Source: Kordia jejudonensis (GTDB taxonomy: Bacteria; Bacteroidota; Bacteroidia; Flavobacteriales; Flavobacteriaceae). From it: a stretch of 64,000 bases of DNA. The first letter of the stretch is position 1; every line of letters starts with the position of its first letter. Positions 43,318 through 52,833 of the stretch are shown piece after piece. Below the pieces are notes generated by a model, which did not search any database, was not told where the DNA came from, and saw only the letters and a list, made by a program, of their open reading frames with translations. The DNA lies in the NCBI RefSeq assembly GCF_001005315.1, contig NZ_LBMG01000004.1:62001-126000 (forward strand). Reading direction: 5' to 3'. The translations under genes were made by a program, and so were the position numbers.

Positions 43318-43593
43318 TTAACGCTTGGAGATTTTGTTGTTATTTATACTTCTTTGTCGTGAACACTTAAAGCGTCCTTGCAAAAAATCACGTTTTTTTT
43401 CATGCTTTGTTTTTCTGCCTGAAACGCGCTTTCGCCAAAGTTTGAAACTGGAGCGTTTCATGTTTTTTCGCATTAAGTCAATAACTTCTTGTTCTTTGAG
43501 TCCAAATTGAAATTTGATGGCATCAAATGTGGTACGATCTTCCCATGCCATTTCAATGATTCGGTCTATTTGTCTAGGATTTAAGTCGTGCAT
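43318..43593 (-). CDS. TIGR03643-type small protein
   Basis: 91 residues. The N-terminus 'LNPRQIDRIIEMAWEDRTTFDAI', with 'FGLKEQEVIDLMRKNM' and 'SSFKLWRKRVSGRKTKH', is the TIGR03643 pattern, a small helix-turn-helix-like protein found next to photolyase genes. The last 25 residues are basic and low in complexity. Its start overlaps the preceding gene's stop by one base. The function is not established; the neighbourhood suggests a link to light response. Confidence 0.85.
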   Translation of the reverse strand: MHDLNPRQIDRIIEMAWEDRTTFDAIKFQFGLKEQEVIDLMRKNMKRSSFKLWRKRVSGRKTKHEKKRDFLQGRFKCSRQRSINNNKISKR

Positions 43594-44018
43594 TATCCGT
43601 AATATTCTGTAGTGTTTAGTATTTCATTTTTCTGAGAAACCATCTTTTGGATAAAAGATTTATTTTCTACGAAGAGTTTATTTTTTTTGAATTGAATAAA
43701 ATTACCATCTGCATGAATACTAAAGAATGATGAAGTGTAAATATTCAATTTATAATAAGGAATGATCCATGAATAGCTTTCAAGCTTTTTGTGAATGTGA
43801 ACGATGATTCCTTTTGGTCGCAATTCAATATTTCCGTAATTTAAATCATCAACGGTGTTTAAATATTGTTTCAATTTTGGACTTACATCATGAACAATCA
43901 TTCGTTTCGAACCAATTCCTTTGAGTTTGATACGTTTTAGTAATGGAAACGTTTCACCTAAATGTGTAGCAATGAGTTTTTCGGTTTCCTTGTCTTTGTA
44001 TGTAGTTTTGACAATCAT
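43593..44018 (-). CDS. Conserved-looking hypothetical protein, 141 residues
   Basis: Soluble, mixed alpha/beta: it starts 'MIVKTTYKDKETEKLIATH' and has 'GIIVHIHKKLESYSWIIPYYKL' and 'ADGNFIQFKKNKLFV'. No signal peptide, membrane helix or catalytic motif is recognised. It overlaps its neighbours by one base on both sides (44018 and 43593), so it is tightly coupled to the cryptochrome-like and TIGR03643 genes. Confidence 0.65.
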   Translation of the reverse strand: MIVKTTYKDKETEKLIATHLGETFPLLKRIKLKGIGSKRMIVHDVSPKLKQYLNTVDDLNYGNIELRPKGIIVHIHKKLESYSWIIPYYKLNIYTSSFFSIHADGNFIQFKKNKLFVENKSFIQKMVSQKNEILNTTEYYG

Positions 44019-45499
44019 TACGAACTTTTTTTACGATTTGTTAGCGTATGTTTTTTTAAGATTCTAAAGTTTTCTTCAATTACTGTATTTTCATCTTTCA
44101 TGTGCCATAAAATATCACTCGCACGTTTTCTAGTTTCTTGAAGATTTACAATAGGCGCAGGATAATCTCTTCCAATTATGAAATCAGCCATTTGCTGTTC
44201 CATAAAGGTCATTTTTGAAGGCTCGTGTACAAAATGTGTATCCAATTCGGCAAGTTCAGGAACCCATTTTTTAATAAAGATACCTTCTGCGTCATGTGTA
44301 ATACTATTTTTTATAGGATTGTACATGCGTAACATATTAATTCCTGTTTCGCCAGCTTGCATTTGAATTTGCGGAAAATGAATCCCAGGTTCAAAATCTA
44401 AAAAGTATTGCGATAATATGATCGCAGCTTTTTGCCACGGTTGCCATAAATTGTGTGTAAAGAATGAAACAATTAAGGCGCGCATTCTAAAGTTTAGATA
44501 TCCTGTTTCTTTTAGGCAACGCATGCAAGCATCAACCAATGGAAAACCTGTCAAGCCATTTTTCCAAGCTTCAATATATTGCTCCGACACTTGTTTTTTG
44601 AGTTTGTGATATCCTTTGTTTAAACTCAAAAACTCCATTTCGTCCTCCATTTCAAATTTTTGGATAAAATGTGCTTGCCAACGCAAACGTGAGCCAAATG
44701 CTTCCATTTGTTTTTTGTGGATATTTTGTTGAATACAGCGCGTATTTTCTTGTAATACTTGGCGTACGGATAAATTTCCCCAAGCCAAATACGGAGACAA
44801 ACGACTGCAACTTCTTCTAGAAAGTAGTGGTTTTGAAATATGATTAGCATAGTTTTTTCCACGATCTTTAAAAAATGAAGTCATATATTTCATCGCCATG
44901 GTTGTTCCTCCTTTTTGAAAAGGTGTGTTTGGATCAGTTTCTAAACTTGGAACATGAAAAAAGGTAGCTAATTTTTCAACTTCTTCAATTGTAAATAATT
45001 GTCCTTCTTTAGGCGCAAAAGGTACTAATGGAGTTGACATAAAATCTTCCCACTTTTCAATCCAGTCAGAACGATCTTGCAAACCTCTAAATACACCATT
45101 GTTGATGTTTTCAACCCAAGTAATCATATTATTCGCTAAAAAACGTTTCAGCATTTTATCACGATCATAGGTAATTTTTATTCCCGTTTCTTGGTGTGAG
45201 TATACGTGTGTTATTTTATACGTTTCTTGTATAATTTGTATTGCTCGGTTGATGTTCCCTTGTTTTATAAGTATTTTACTATTGTATGGTTTTAATGAAT
45301 TGTTCAGATCTACGAGTGATTCTTTTATAAAATTCCAATGGCGTTCACTGTAATGCGGATCATGTAGCAATGCATCTTCAAAAACATATAAGAGCAATGT
45401 TTTTCTTCCTGACTGCAACGCATTGTATATCGCTTCATTGTCTTGAAGTCGTAAGTCGCGCTTTAGCAGAACAACATTGATGTCTATTTTGTTTCCCAT
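44018..45499 (-). CDS. Cryptochrome/photolyase family protein (second copy)
   Basis: 493 residues. The N-terminal antenna domain starts 'VVLLKRDLRLQDNEAI' and the C-terminal FAD-binding domain includes 'SRLSPYLAWGNLSVRQV', 'GFPLVDACMRCLKETG', 'NFRMRALIVSFF' and 'LRMYNPIKNS'. The usual Trp-rich motif around the FAD pocket differs from that of the photolyase at 39273, so this may be a cryptochrome-like sensor or a (6-4)-type or other photolyase. It lies 2 bases after the DUF2867-type SDR gene. The family is sure; repair activity is not. Confidence 0.88.
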   Translation of the reverse strand: MGNKIDINVVLLKRDLRLQDNEAIYNALQSGRKTLLLYVFEDALLHDPHYSERHWNFIKESLVDLNNSLKPYNSKILIKQGNINRAIQIIQETYKITHVYSHQETGIKITYDRDKMLKRFLANNMITWVENINNGVFRGLQDRSDWIEKWEDFMSTPLVPFAPKEGQLFTIEEVEKLATFFHVPSLETDPNTPFQKGGTTMAMKYMTSFFKDRGKNYANHISKPLLSRRSCSRLSPYLAWGNLSVRQVLQENTRCIQQNIHKKQMEAFGSRLRWQAHFIQKFEMEDEMEFLSLNKGYHKLKKQVSEQYIEAWKNGLTGFPLVDACMRCLKETGYLNFRMRALIVSFFTHNLWQPWQKAAIILSQYFLDFEPGIHFPQIQMQAGETGINMLRMYNPIKNSITHDAEGIFIKKWVPELAELDTHFVHEPSKMTFMEQQMADFIIGRDYPAPIVNLQETRKRASDILWHMKDENTVIEENFRILKKHTLTNRKKSS

Positions 45500-45501
45500 A
45501 G

Positions 45502-46926
45502 TTATTTTTTTGCTACCAATTTGTTAATCATTCCATTAAAAATAATTCCGTGAAAAGGTAAAACAGCGTACCAATACATACGACCTAATATTCCTTTCGG
45601 TCTAAAAATGGCACTTTGATGCAATTCTTTATTGACAATTTTGAACTCTAACCAAGCTTCGCCTGGCAATCGCATTTCTGCAAAGAGTAGTAATCTTTTT
45701 TCTTCTTTGTTGGCATACAAAACACGCCAAAAATCTAATGGATCTCCAGCATTAAGATTTGTTTGGTCCGTACGTCCACGTCGCAATCCGATACCACCAA
45801 ATATTTTATCTAAATAGCCACGAATTTTCCATAGAAACGTAGCATAATACCAACCATTTACACCACCAATTGCCCAAATTTTATCAAGCGTAGCTTCTTC
45901 ATCAATTACTTTTCTACATTTGATATCTTTAAAACAACCATATTCTGGTACTTTAATGTAGGTTGAAATTTTCTCACGAAAGTGTCCACTAATTAAGGAA
46001 TCTTTCCAGCTGGAAATGACTCCGTTTTGCTCAATTTTCGCAAAGGCGAGTTGTACAGCTTCTTTATATGAAATTGGTTCAATGTCTAATATTTCATTTA
46101 TATCACTTGGTTTCCCAATGACTTCAACTTTCATGCTGTCTACTAAGTTTACCGCAAGTTTGTAAGATGTTGTAGTGATAAAATACAACCAATAGGATGA
46201 TAATTTTGGCGTCATTACAGGAACAGAAATAATGGTTCTTTTGAACTCACGAACTTCTGCAAATTGCAACATCATTTCACGATAGCTTAAAGTGTCTGGA
46301 CCAAAAATATCAAACGATTTGTTATATACTTTTTCGTTCCCAATGGCTTTTGATAAGTATTCCAATACATTTCTTATGGCAATAGGTTGCGATTTGGTTT
46401 TAATCCATTTTGGCGCTACCATAATTGGAAGTTTTTCTGTTAAATCTCGAATGATTTCAAAAGAGGCACTTCCGCTTCCCACAATAATTCCAGCTCTAAA
46501 CGTAGTAAACGCGTACGCATCAGATTGTAACGTATGTTCTACTTTTTGTCTTGACAATAAATGTTTAGAAAGTTGTTGATCATTCACAATACCACTCAAA
46601 TAAATGACTTGTTTTACTTTCGTCTGTTGTGACATGTACGTTTTAAAATGTACTGCACAATCATATTCCATTTTTTCAAACTTTGACGATGACGACATGG
46701 AATGAATTAGGTAATACGCAATATCAATATCTTTGGGAATGTTGTGTAAACTTTTCGGATTTAGAAAATCAACTTCAATAATATCAATGCGTTCATGATT
46801 TGATATTTCGTCAGGAACGCGTTGTTTGTCTCTTACACTACACACTAAAGTATGTCCCAATTCCAATAAAATCGGAATTAGCCGTTTTCCAATATACCCA
46901 GTTGCTCCTGTAAGTAAGATTTTCAT
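45502..46926 (-). CDS. NAD(P)-binding SDR-like protein with C-terminal DUF2867
   Basis: 474 residues. An N-terminal atypical SDR/NmrA-like Rossmann domain (about 1-290) has 'LLTGATGYIGKRLIPIL' and 'AYYLIHSMSSSSKF'. A DUF2867 domain (about 310-470) follows, with 'WAIGGVNGWYYATFLW', 'LNAGDPLDFWRVL' and 'LPGEAWLEF'. Both parts occur together in proteins of photolyase-associated clusters. The substrate is unknown. It lies 3 bases after the flavin reductase gene and 2 before the cryptochrome-like gene. Confidence 0.85.
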   Translation of the reverse strand: MKILLTGATGYIGKRLIPILLELGHTLVCSVRDKQRVPDEISNHERIDIIEVDFLNPKSLHNIPKDIDIAYYLIHSMSSSSKFEKMEYDCAVHFKTYMSQQTKVKQVIYLSGIVNDQQLSKHLLSRQKVEHTLQSDAYAFTTFRAGIIVGSGSASFEIIRDLTEKLPIMVAPKWIKTKSQPIAIRNVLEYLSKAIGNEKVYNKSFDIFGPDTLSYREMMLQFAEVREFKRTIISVPVMTPKLSSYWLYFITTTSYKLAVNLVDSMKVEVIGKPSDINEILDIEPISYKEAVQLAFAKIEQNGVISSWKDSLISGHFREKISTYIKVPEYGCFKDIKCRKVIDEEATLDKIWAIGGVNGWYYATFLWKIRGYLDKIFGGIGLRRGRTDQTNLNAGDPLDFWRVLYANKEEKRLLLFAEMRLPGEAWLEFKIVNKELHQSAIFRPKGILGRMYWYAVLPFHGIIFNGMINKLVAKK

Positions 46927-46929
46927 TTT

Positions 46930-47550
46930 TTAAGTTGATTTGGGACGTTGATATGGATAGCGTGCATGTTCTTGTGGAATAGCATACGCATCAAGTCCAT
47001 TAATAGTGGCGGTTTTTGCTTTCGCTAGATTGATAAAACCGTCGTCTTCTAATATGTTGTTATTTATGTGTAATTGTACAATTTCTCCAATCACTAAAAT
47101 GGTTCCGTTCACTTCAAGATTGTATTCTTCTAGATATCGCATTCCAATTTGGACATGAGAACCTTTTACAAAAGGTGCATGAAAATCATCTCTGTATTTG
47201 GTTTCTAAATTTGTTTGATCGAACTCAGAAATTTCTTTTGGATAGCTCGCCGACGTATGATGTGCATCTCTTATAATGTCTTGATAAATATGATTTATAG
47301 TGTAAAAACCAGTTTTTTTAATATTCTCATATGTATCTCTCGGAACAACTGTTGGACGTGTGATGAAACCCAACACTGGTGGATTTGATCCCAAGTGTGT
47401 TACCGAACTAAAAACCGCAACATTAGTTTGTCCATCAGCAGATTGTGTACCAATTAGATTGGCAGATTTGTAACCAGAACAGCTATTGATAAGATTTATG
47501 CGATATAGCTTTTCCATATTGTCAATATCTGTTCGTGTCAATGCAATCAT
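46930..47550 (-). CDS. Flavin reductase-like FMN-binding protein
   Basis: 206 residues, soluble. The split-barrel flavin-binding pattern is visible: 'KSANLIGTQSADGQTNVAVFSSVTH', 'PVLGFITRP' and 'TYENIKKTGFYTINHI'. It probably reduces or binds FMN with NAD(P)H and may feed reduced flavin to neighbours such as the photolyases, which is inference. It overlaps the ABC1 kinase gene by 4 bases. A second possible start lies at residue 12 (Met in 'NMEKLYR'). Confidence 0.87.
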   Translation of the reverse strand: MIALTRTDIDNMEKLYRINLINSCSGYKSANLIGTQSADGQTNVAVFSSVTHLGSNPPVLGFITRPTVVPRDTYENIKKTGFYTINHIYQDIIRDAHHTSASYPKEISEFDQTNLETKYRDDFHAPFVKGSHVQIGMRYLEEYNLEVNGTILVIGEIVQLHINNNILEDDGFINLAKAKTATINGLDAYAIPQEHARYPYQRPKST

Positions 47551-48860
47551 GCGAAATTTTTAAAGTTGTTAATTTTGATGTCTTTTGCTTTTAAATCGTG
47601 CAATAGGTTGTACAATCCGAAAAAAGTTCGATTCATGTAAATGAAATGTTTAGAACCTCTGTTTCCGTTCATGCTTCTCAATTGTGTATTTTTTGAATAA
47701 CGCTCACCAATGTCTGCGATTCTTCCAAAAAACTCTTCGTCTGAAAAGTCAAAAATTTCAGAATTGAAAGGCGTTGTAAATAGACTCAACAATTCATGAA
47801 ACATTTCTGAGAAAAAGGCCAATTCTTCTTTTGAATCGTCTTCGCGAAGAATTTCCAATTCATACAATTTCTTAGTAAATAACTCAGGATTGTCAATTGT
47901 TTTCTTGTTTGCCAATTCAAAATAAGGAGTGTAAAAATCCTCAGGAATCGCTTTCATACAACCAAAATCTAACGCAATAAGTTCTGAATCTTCAGAAACC
48001 AAGAAGTTTCCAGGATGCGGATCGGCGTGTACTTTGCGGAATTCATGAATTTGAAACATGTAAAAGTCCCAAAGCGTTTGTCCTAGCAAGTTTGCCTTTT
48101 CCTGATCGGTATTTTTGTCTGTAAATTCAGATAAATGCTCGCCATTCATCCAATCCATTGTAATGATGCGTTCCGAAGAATATTCATCATAGTACGTTGG
48201 AAATTTGATGTTTGGCAAGTGTTTACATGCTTCTGAAACCGCTTTACTTTGCTCAATTTCGAGTAAGTAATTTGTTTCTTCAATCAACTTATCTTCTACT
48301 TCTTTAAAGTATTTATCAGATCCTTTGCCGGTTATGTTAAACATGCGAATCGCAATTGGTTTTACAAGTGCCAAGTCTGAGGAGATGCTTTGCGCAACTC
48401 CTGGATATTGAATTTTCACAGCAAGTTTTTTCCCATCCTTTTCGGCGATATGTACTTGTCCAATGCTCGCAGCATTTAAAGAAGTAGAATTGAATTTGTC
48501 AAATATTTCGTTGGGCGCTTTCCCAAAGTATTTTTTAAATGTTTTTATGACTAACGGCGGCGATAATGGCGGCACAGAAAACTGAGATAATGAAAATTTT
48601 TCCACATACGCACGTGGTAAAATATTTTTTTCCATACTCAACATTTGTGCAACTTTTAACGCACTTCCTTTTAAACTTTTCAGTCCATCATAGATATCTT
48701 CTGCATTCGATTCGTTTAAGCGTTCTTTTGCTTTTTCTTCCGAATTTATCAGCTTGTCTCCGTAATATTTTAAGTAGTTTACACCAACTTTTGCACCAGT
48801 CGTGACGAGTTTCCCAGCACGCTGGATTTTACTAATAGGAATTTTATCAATTGTCTTCAT
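47547..48860 (-). CDS. ABC1/UbiB-family kinase-like protein
   Basis: 437 residues. ABC1 hallmarks: the N-terminal 'GLKSLKGSALKVAQML' (KxGQ-like), 'SIGQVHIAEKDGKKLAVKIQYPG' (Ala-rich loop and Lys), 'VHADPHPGNFLV' catalytic loop and 'ALDFGCMK' metal motif. UbiB-type proteins are atypical ATPases or kinases linked to isoprenoid-lipid and quinone metabolism. It shares a base with the TetR gene and overlaps the flavin reductase gene, so it is cotranscribed. Confidence 0.9.
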   Translation of the reverse strand: MKTIDKIPISKIQRAGKLVTTGAKVGVNYLKYYGDKLINSEEKAKERLNESNAEDIYDGLKSLKGSALKVAQMLSMEKNILPRAYVEKFSLSQFSVPPLSPPLVIKTFKKYFGKAPNEIFDKFNSTSLNAASIGQVHIAEKDGKKLAVKIQYPGVAQSISSDLALVKPIAIRMFNITGKGSDKYFKEVEDKLIEETNYLLEIEQSKAVSEACKHLPNIKFPTYYDEYSSERIITMDWMNGEHLSEFTDKNTDQEKANLLGQTLWDFYMFQIHEFRKVHADPHPGNFLVSEDSELIALDFGCMKAIPEDFYTPYFELANKKTIDNPELFTKKLYELEILREDDSKEELAFFSEMFHELLSLFTTPFNSEIFDFSDEEFFGRIADIGERYSKNTQLRSMNGNRGSKHFIYMNRTFFGLYNLLHDLKAKDIKINNFKNFA

Positions 48861-49519
48861 TACGATCTGATGTCTAGTTTTTCTTTAAAAATGAATTTCC
48901 CGAAATCCACTATACTTTTTAATGGTGTGTTGTCAATTAAATCGAAACTTGCATTTACAGACTTCTCAATGTATTGATCTGTTTTGTCAAAACTTTTTGA
49001 AGTATCGTCTAACCAAAATTTCATGGTTAACATGAGTTGAACCCAAGCAGATTCTTTAATTGCTTTATTTTGAATACGTTCCAGACGTTCTTGATTTAAA
49101 TCGAGTGTTTTTACATCTAGACTTTCCACAAATGTTGAAAATACATGTCTGAGTCCTTTCAAACGTTTCATAGCTTGTAATGGTTTCTTTTCTCCTGTTA
49201 GACTATGTACAACGTAACTTCTGTTTGCAGTAAGTTGTTCGAAAAACGTGAAATAGAAACTCAATAATTTATTTCGAGCATCAAAAGTTTCAAATTCTTC
49301 GCTTTTGGAAAGTAATTCAATTGTATTTGCACCAAAAATGGTAAATATTTCTTCTTCAATAGCATCAAAAGATGCAAAAAACTCATAGAATTTAGCTTCT
49401 TCAAAATTGTTGTCTTTTGCAAAAGCATATACATTTTTCGGTTGTTCTCCGTGCGCTAAAACGTAATCCATATAGAAGGAAACAATAGCATCTGAGGTTA
49501 TATTTTTTTTCTTTGCCAT
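48860..49519 (-). CDS. TetR-family transcriptional regulator
   Basis: 219 residues. The N-terminal HTH region (about 8-55) reads 'SDAIVSFYMDYVLAHG...VYAFAKDNNFEEAKFYEFFASFD', the TetR layout. The C-terminal ligand domain is helical (about 65-215). It heads the long minus-strand cluster, so it probably controls its own operon of light/redox genes. Similar clusters elsewhere often use a B12-binding MerR regulator, so a TetR protein here is notable. Confidence 0.8.
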   Translation of the reverse strand: MAKKKNITSDAIVSFYMDYVLAHGEQPKNVYAFAKDNNFEEAKFYEFFASFDAIEEEIFTIFGANTIELLSKSEEFETFDARNKLLSFYFTFFEQLTANRSYVVHSLTGEKKPLQAMKRLKGLRHVFSTFVESLDVKTLDLNQERLERIQNKAIKESAWVQLMLTMKFWLDDTSKSFDKTDQYIEKSVNASFDLIDNTPLKSIVDFGKFIFKEKLDIRS

Positions 49520-49669
49520 GATATATATTTTAAAACTATGTAAAAGTACAATTTTTGTTTAATGATTTTAATTATTAGTTAAACAAAAAAAATGAAAGCA
49601 TAGTTAAAGTTTTCTTAAAGAGAACTTAAAGAACTAAAAATAAGCAATAGAAAAAGTGTTTTTTAGTGA

Positions 49670-50329
49670 TTAACAGTCTGTATCACAGCAGTTTTCATCT
49701 TTGACTAACTTACAGCTTACCACGGCAACAATGGCTCCTAAAATTGGTGCTAAAATGTACAACCAAAGCTCTGATAATTGACCAGAAACTAATGCAGGAC
49801 CGAGCGATCGAGCAGGATTCATAGACGCTTTTGTCATTGGACCTGCAAACATGGCTTCAAGCAGTACAATTCCACCAATAGCAATTCCTGCCATTGTTCC
49901 AGTTTCTTTACTTCCTGTAGACACATTAATGATGACCAACATTAGGAAAAATGTGAGTAAAAATTCTAAAATGAAAGCTTTCCAAACCACGATAGAAGGA
50001 ATGGTAGCGCCAAGTGTTTCGCTTTCTGGCCAAAACATATATACGAGCAGACTAGCGCAGATAGCACCTAAACATTGCGAAAGGATATATTTTGGCACTT
50101 CTCGCCAAGGAAATTTTTTGGCATATGAAAAAGCAATTGTTACAGCAGGATTGAAGTGTGCTCCAGAAATTTCAGCAAAAGCGTATATCATTCCCATCAC
50201 AACTAATCCCCAAGTAATGGCAACTCCTGGATGTGTAATGACGCCTGTAATATCATTTACTACCATAGCGGCAGTTCCGCAGAAAACCATGGTGAATGTG
50301 CCTAAAAACTCAGCGATGTAATTTTTCAT
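49670..50329 (-). CDS. MIP-family channel (aquaporin)
   Basis: 219 residues, six membrane helices. Both pore motifs are present: 'GAHFNPAVT' (first NPA) and 'ASMNPARSLGPAL' (second NPA with the selectivity-filter Arg). This is typical of water-selective channels, although glycerol transport cannot be excluded. The C-terminus ends 'NCCDTDC', an unusual Cys-rich tail that might bind metal. It is a single gene with a promoter box at 50350-50357. Confidence 0.93.
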   Translation of the reverse strand: MKNYIAEFLGTFTMVFCGTAAMVVNDITGVITHPGVAITWGLVVMGMIYAFAEISGAHFNPAVTIAFSYAKKFPWREVPKYILSQCLGAICASLLVYMFWPESETLGATIPSIVVWKAFILEFLLTFFLMLVIINVSTGSKETGTMAGIAIGGIVLLEAMFAGPMTKASMNPARSLGPALVSGQLSELWLYILAPILGAIVAVVSCKLVKDENCCDTDC

Positions 50330-50349
50330 AACAATTGTGTTGTTGTCCC

Positions 50350-50357
50350 AAAAGTAG
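50350..50357 (-). promoter_or_regulatory. Promoter -7 box TACTTTTG for the aquaporin gene
   Basis: A TAnnTTTG match on the minus strand, about 20 bases before the ATG at 50329. Confidence 0.55.
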
Positions 50358-50444
50358 TATTTCTTATTTTAAGTATTTGTTAACATTTGCACGTAAGGTT
50401 TCTACGTAACTTCGTCAAATCAATAAAATCAAAATAATAATAAG

Positions 50445-51287
50445 ATGAAAAAATTACTTTTAGCGTGTTTTTTAGCTGCTGGAATTAGTGTTCAAGCGCA
50501 AATTGAAACGCCACAACCTAGCCCTAGTGCAAAATTTACACAAACTGTTGGTTTAACAGAAGTAAGTGTTGAATATTCAAGACCTGCAAAGAAAGGAAGA
50601 AAAATATTTGGAGATTTAGTTCCTTTTGGAGAAGTATGGAGAACTGGAGCTAATGCAAATACTAAAATTACATTTAATGATGATATTACTATTGGCGGAA
50701 CTTCTGTAAAAGCTGGTTCGTATGCAATTTTTGTAAAGCCAACAGCTCAAACTTGGGAAGTGATGCTTTATAACGATACTAGTAACTGGGGAACACCAAG
50801 AAAATGGGATGAATCTAAAGTAGTAGCTACTGCAAAAGCACCTGTAAATACAATGCCATATACTACAGAATCGTTTACGATTGGTATTGAGAATTTATCA
50901 AATGGTGGTGCTGATTTAGCATTTAGCTGGGACAAAACATATGTAATTGTTCCTTTTGCTGTGCCAACAGATAGAAAAACTACTGCAAGTATTGAAAAAG
51001 TGATGGCTGGTCCTGGAGCTGGAGATTATTTTTCAGCAGCTAGATATTTCTTAGAAGAAGGAAAAGATATGGACAAAGCTAAAATGTGGATTGACAAAGC
51101 TATCGAAATGACAAGCGAGCAACCAAGATTTTGGTACTTAAGACAACAGTCGTTGATTTACGCTAAAATGGGTAAAAAAGCAGACGCTATCAAAATTGCG
51201 AAGCAATCAATGTCGTTAGCAGAAGCAGCAGGAAATGCAGATTACGTAAAAATGAACAAGGACTCTATCAAAGAATGGTCGAAGTAA
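50445..51287 (+). CDS. DUF2911 family exported protein
   Basis: 280 residues. The signal peptide ends at about 19 (ISVQAQ). The DUF2911 domain (about 22-165) contains 'SPSAKFTQTVGLTEVSVEYSRPAKKGR' elements and 'FGEVWRTGANANTKI'. A TPR-like helical tail (about 190-278) includes 'AARYFLEEGKDMDKAKMW' and 'QSLIYAKMGKKADAI'. It is common in Bacteroidota, periplasmic, with no known activity. It is a single gene with a good terminator downstream. Confidence 0.92.
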   Translation: MKKLLLACFLAAGISVQAQIETPQPSPSAKFTQTVGLTEVSVEYSRPAKKGRKIFGDLVPFGEVWRTGANANTKITFNDDITIGGTSVKAGSYAIFVKPTAQTWEVMLYNDTSNWGTPRKWDESKVVATAKAPVNTMPYTTESFTIGIENLSNGGADLAFSWDKTYVIVPFAVPTDRKTTASIEKVMAGPGAGDYFSAARYFLEEGKDMDKAKMWIDKAIEMTSEQPRFWYLRQQSLIYAKMGKKADAIKIAKQSMSLAEAAGNADYVKMNKDSIKEWSK

Positions 51288-51310
51288 TTTTTCATATATA
51301 ACTTATATGT

Positions 51311-51342
51311 AAAAGCCTGAGCGTGAGTTCAGGCTTTTTTTT
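51311..51342 (+). terminator. Terminator of the DUF2911 gene
   Basis: Arms 'aagcctga' and 'tcaggctt' (with flanking A's and T's) around 'gcgtgagt', followed by a run of T's. Confidence 0.85.
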
Positions 51343-51435
51343 ATGGATTAATTTTTTAGTGGTATTCTTTCGGTTTTATGTGTGAATTTTTAAAAAATGA
51401 ACTAATTTGGGAGCCTATTTTAAGCAATACCAATC

Positions 51436-52815
51436 ATGAACCTATCTTTTCGCACAATTTTAGTATTCATATGTACACTATTTTTATGGAGTTCTTGCTC
51501 TAATGAACAAATAGACGTTACAGTACAACAACCGACAACACCAATTGCCACCGATGTAAATACACAAGTAATTTTGGATTGGAATCAGTTATGGTGTGAG
51601 TTGGACAGATATGCCACAGGAATGCGCCCGAATGCTTCTACACGAGCTTTGGCGTACATTCACTTGGCAGCTTTTGAAGTTTGTGTAGATGATATGTTGG
51701 GCTATACTTCTAATAAGGATAGATATACAGAATTGAATATTGATTTTACACAACGCGAAGCAAATGTAAATGTAGGTTTGGCTTTAAATGCTTGTTATGC
51801 GAGAGCTATTGATCATTTTATGTATAATGTTCGACCAGATATTGATAGTAAAATAGAAATTTTGCGTCAACAAAAAGAACTTGAACTTTCTGCAAATTTG
51901 AGTGCAGAAGTTGTTTTAAACTCAAACGATTGGGGAAATTATGTGGCAGATCAAATTATATCATATAGTTTAACAGATACTGCGGCTGAAGCACAAATAG
52001 GAAGTCCACAACCGTTATCATATGAACCACCAGTTGGCAATGGTTTTTGGACATATAGTGATGATGCAGAACGCGCCTTGTTTCCATATTGGTCGTCTGT
52101 ACGAACGTTCGTGATTTCTTCGGCAGCGACTTCTTCTGTTCCACCAAATTTGGTATATAGTGAAGATACTTCCAGTGAATTTTACACAGCAATGCAAGAA
52201 GTGTATACTTCAAGTGAAGCTTCTAGAACAACAGATACAGAAAGTTTGTGGATTGCCGAATTTTGGTCAAACGATGTGGAAGGATTGATGATGAGTCCGC
52301 CTGGAAGACAAATTTCTATTGCAAATCAGTTGATACAACAATACAACGTAGATCATGAAAATGCATTGGTATTGTTATTAAAATTAGGTTTTTCTTTAAA
52401 TGATGCCGCTGTTTCTACTTGGGCAGATAAGTATGAATATATGGTAATGCGTCCAAGTGTGTACATTCAAGAGTTTATTGATCCAGCGTTTCAGACCAAT
52501 TTGTATCCGTATATTTCTTGGCCAAATCCTTCATTTCCAAGTTATCCGTCAGGACATTCTACGTTTGCATCAGCTGCAGCGGGAATTTTTATTCATCATT
52601 TTGGAAACAATACAGATTTTATCGATCGTTCTCACGAAGGAAGAACAGAGTTTCTCGGAGCGCCAAGAGCCTACACAACTTTTACACAAATGGCAGCTGA
52701 AAATGGATTTTCACGTTTGCCGCTAGGTGTTCATTTACGAATGGATTGCACAGAAGGTTTGCGTTTGGGATATGAAATTTCAGATGCTGTTAATGCTTTT
52801 GATTTGTCGCTTTAA
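51436..52815 (+). CDS. Vanadium-haloperoxidase/PAP2-type lipoprotein
   Basis: 459 residues. The lipoprotein signal ends 'FLWSSC'. The helical body has C-terminal PAP2/haloperoxidase motifs: 'FPSYPSGHSTFASAAAG' (PSGH) near 375 and 'LPLGVHLRMDCTEGLRLG' near 430, which hold the His residues that bind phosphate or vanadate. Bacteroidota proteins of this type are often annotated as vanadium-dependent haloperoxidases, but phosphatase activity is equally possible. It is an outer-surface or periplasmic single gene bounded by terminators. Confidence 0.87.
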   Translation: MNLSFRTILVFICTLFLWSSCSNEQIDVTVQQPTTPIATDVNTQVILDWNQLWCELDRYATGMRPNASTRALAYIHLAAFEVCVDDMLGYTSNKDRYTELNIDFTQREANVNVGLALNACYARAIDHFMYNVRPDIDSKIEILRQQKELELSANLSAEVVLNSNDWGNYVADQIISYSLTDTAAEAQIGSPQPLSYEPPVGNGFWTYSDDAERALFPYWSSVRTFVISSAATSSVPPNLVYSEDTSSEFYTAMQEVYTSSEASRTTDTESLWIAEFWSNDVEGLMMSPPGRQISIANQLIQQYNVDHENALVLLLKLGFSLNDAAVSTWADKYEYMVMRPSVYIQEFIDPAFQTNLYPYISWPNPSFPSYPSGHSTFASAAAGIFIHHFGNNTDFIDRSHEGRTEFLGAPRAYTTFTQMAAENGFSRLPLGVHLRMDCTEGLRLGYEISDAVNAFDLSL

Positions 52816-52833
52816 GCCAAAAAAATATGATTT

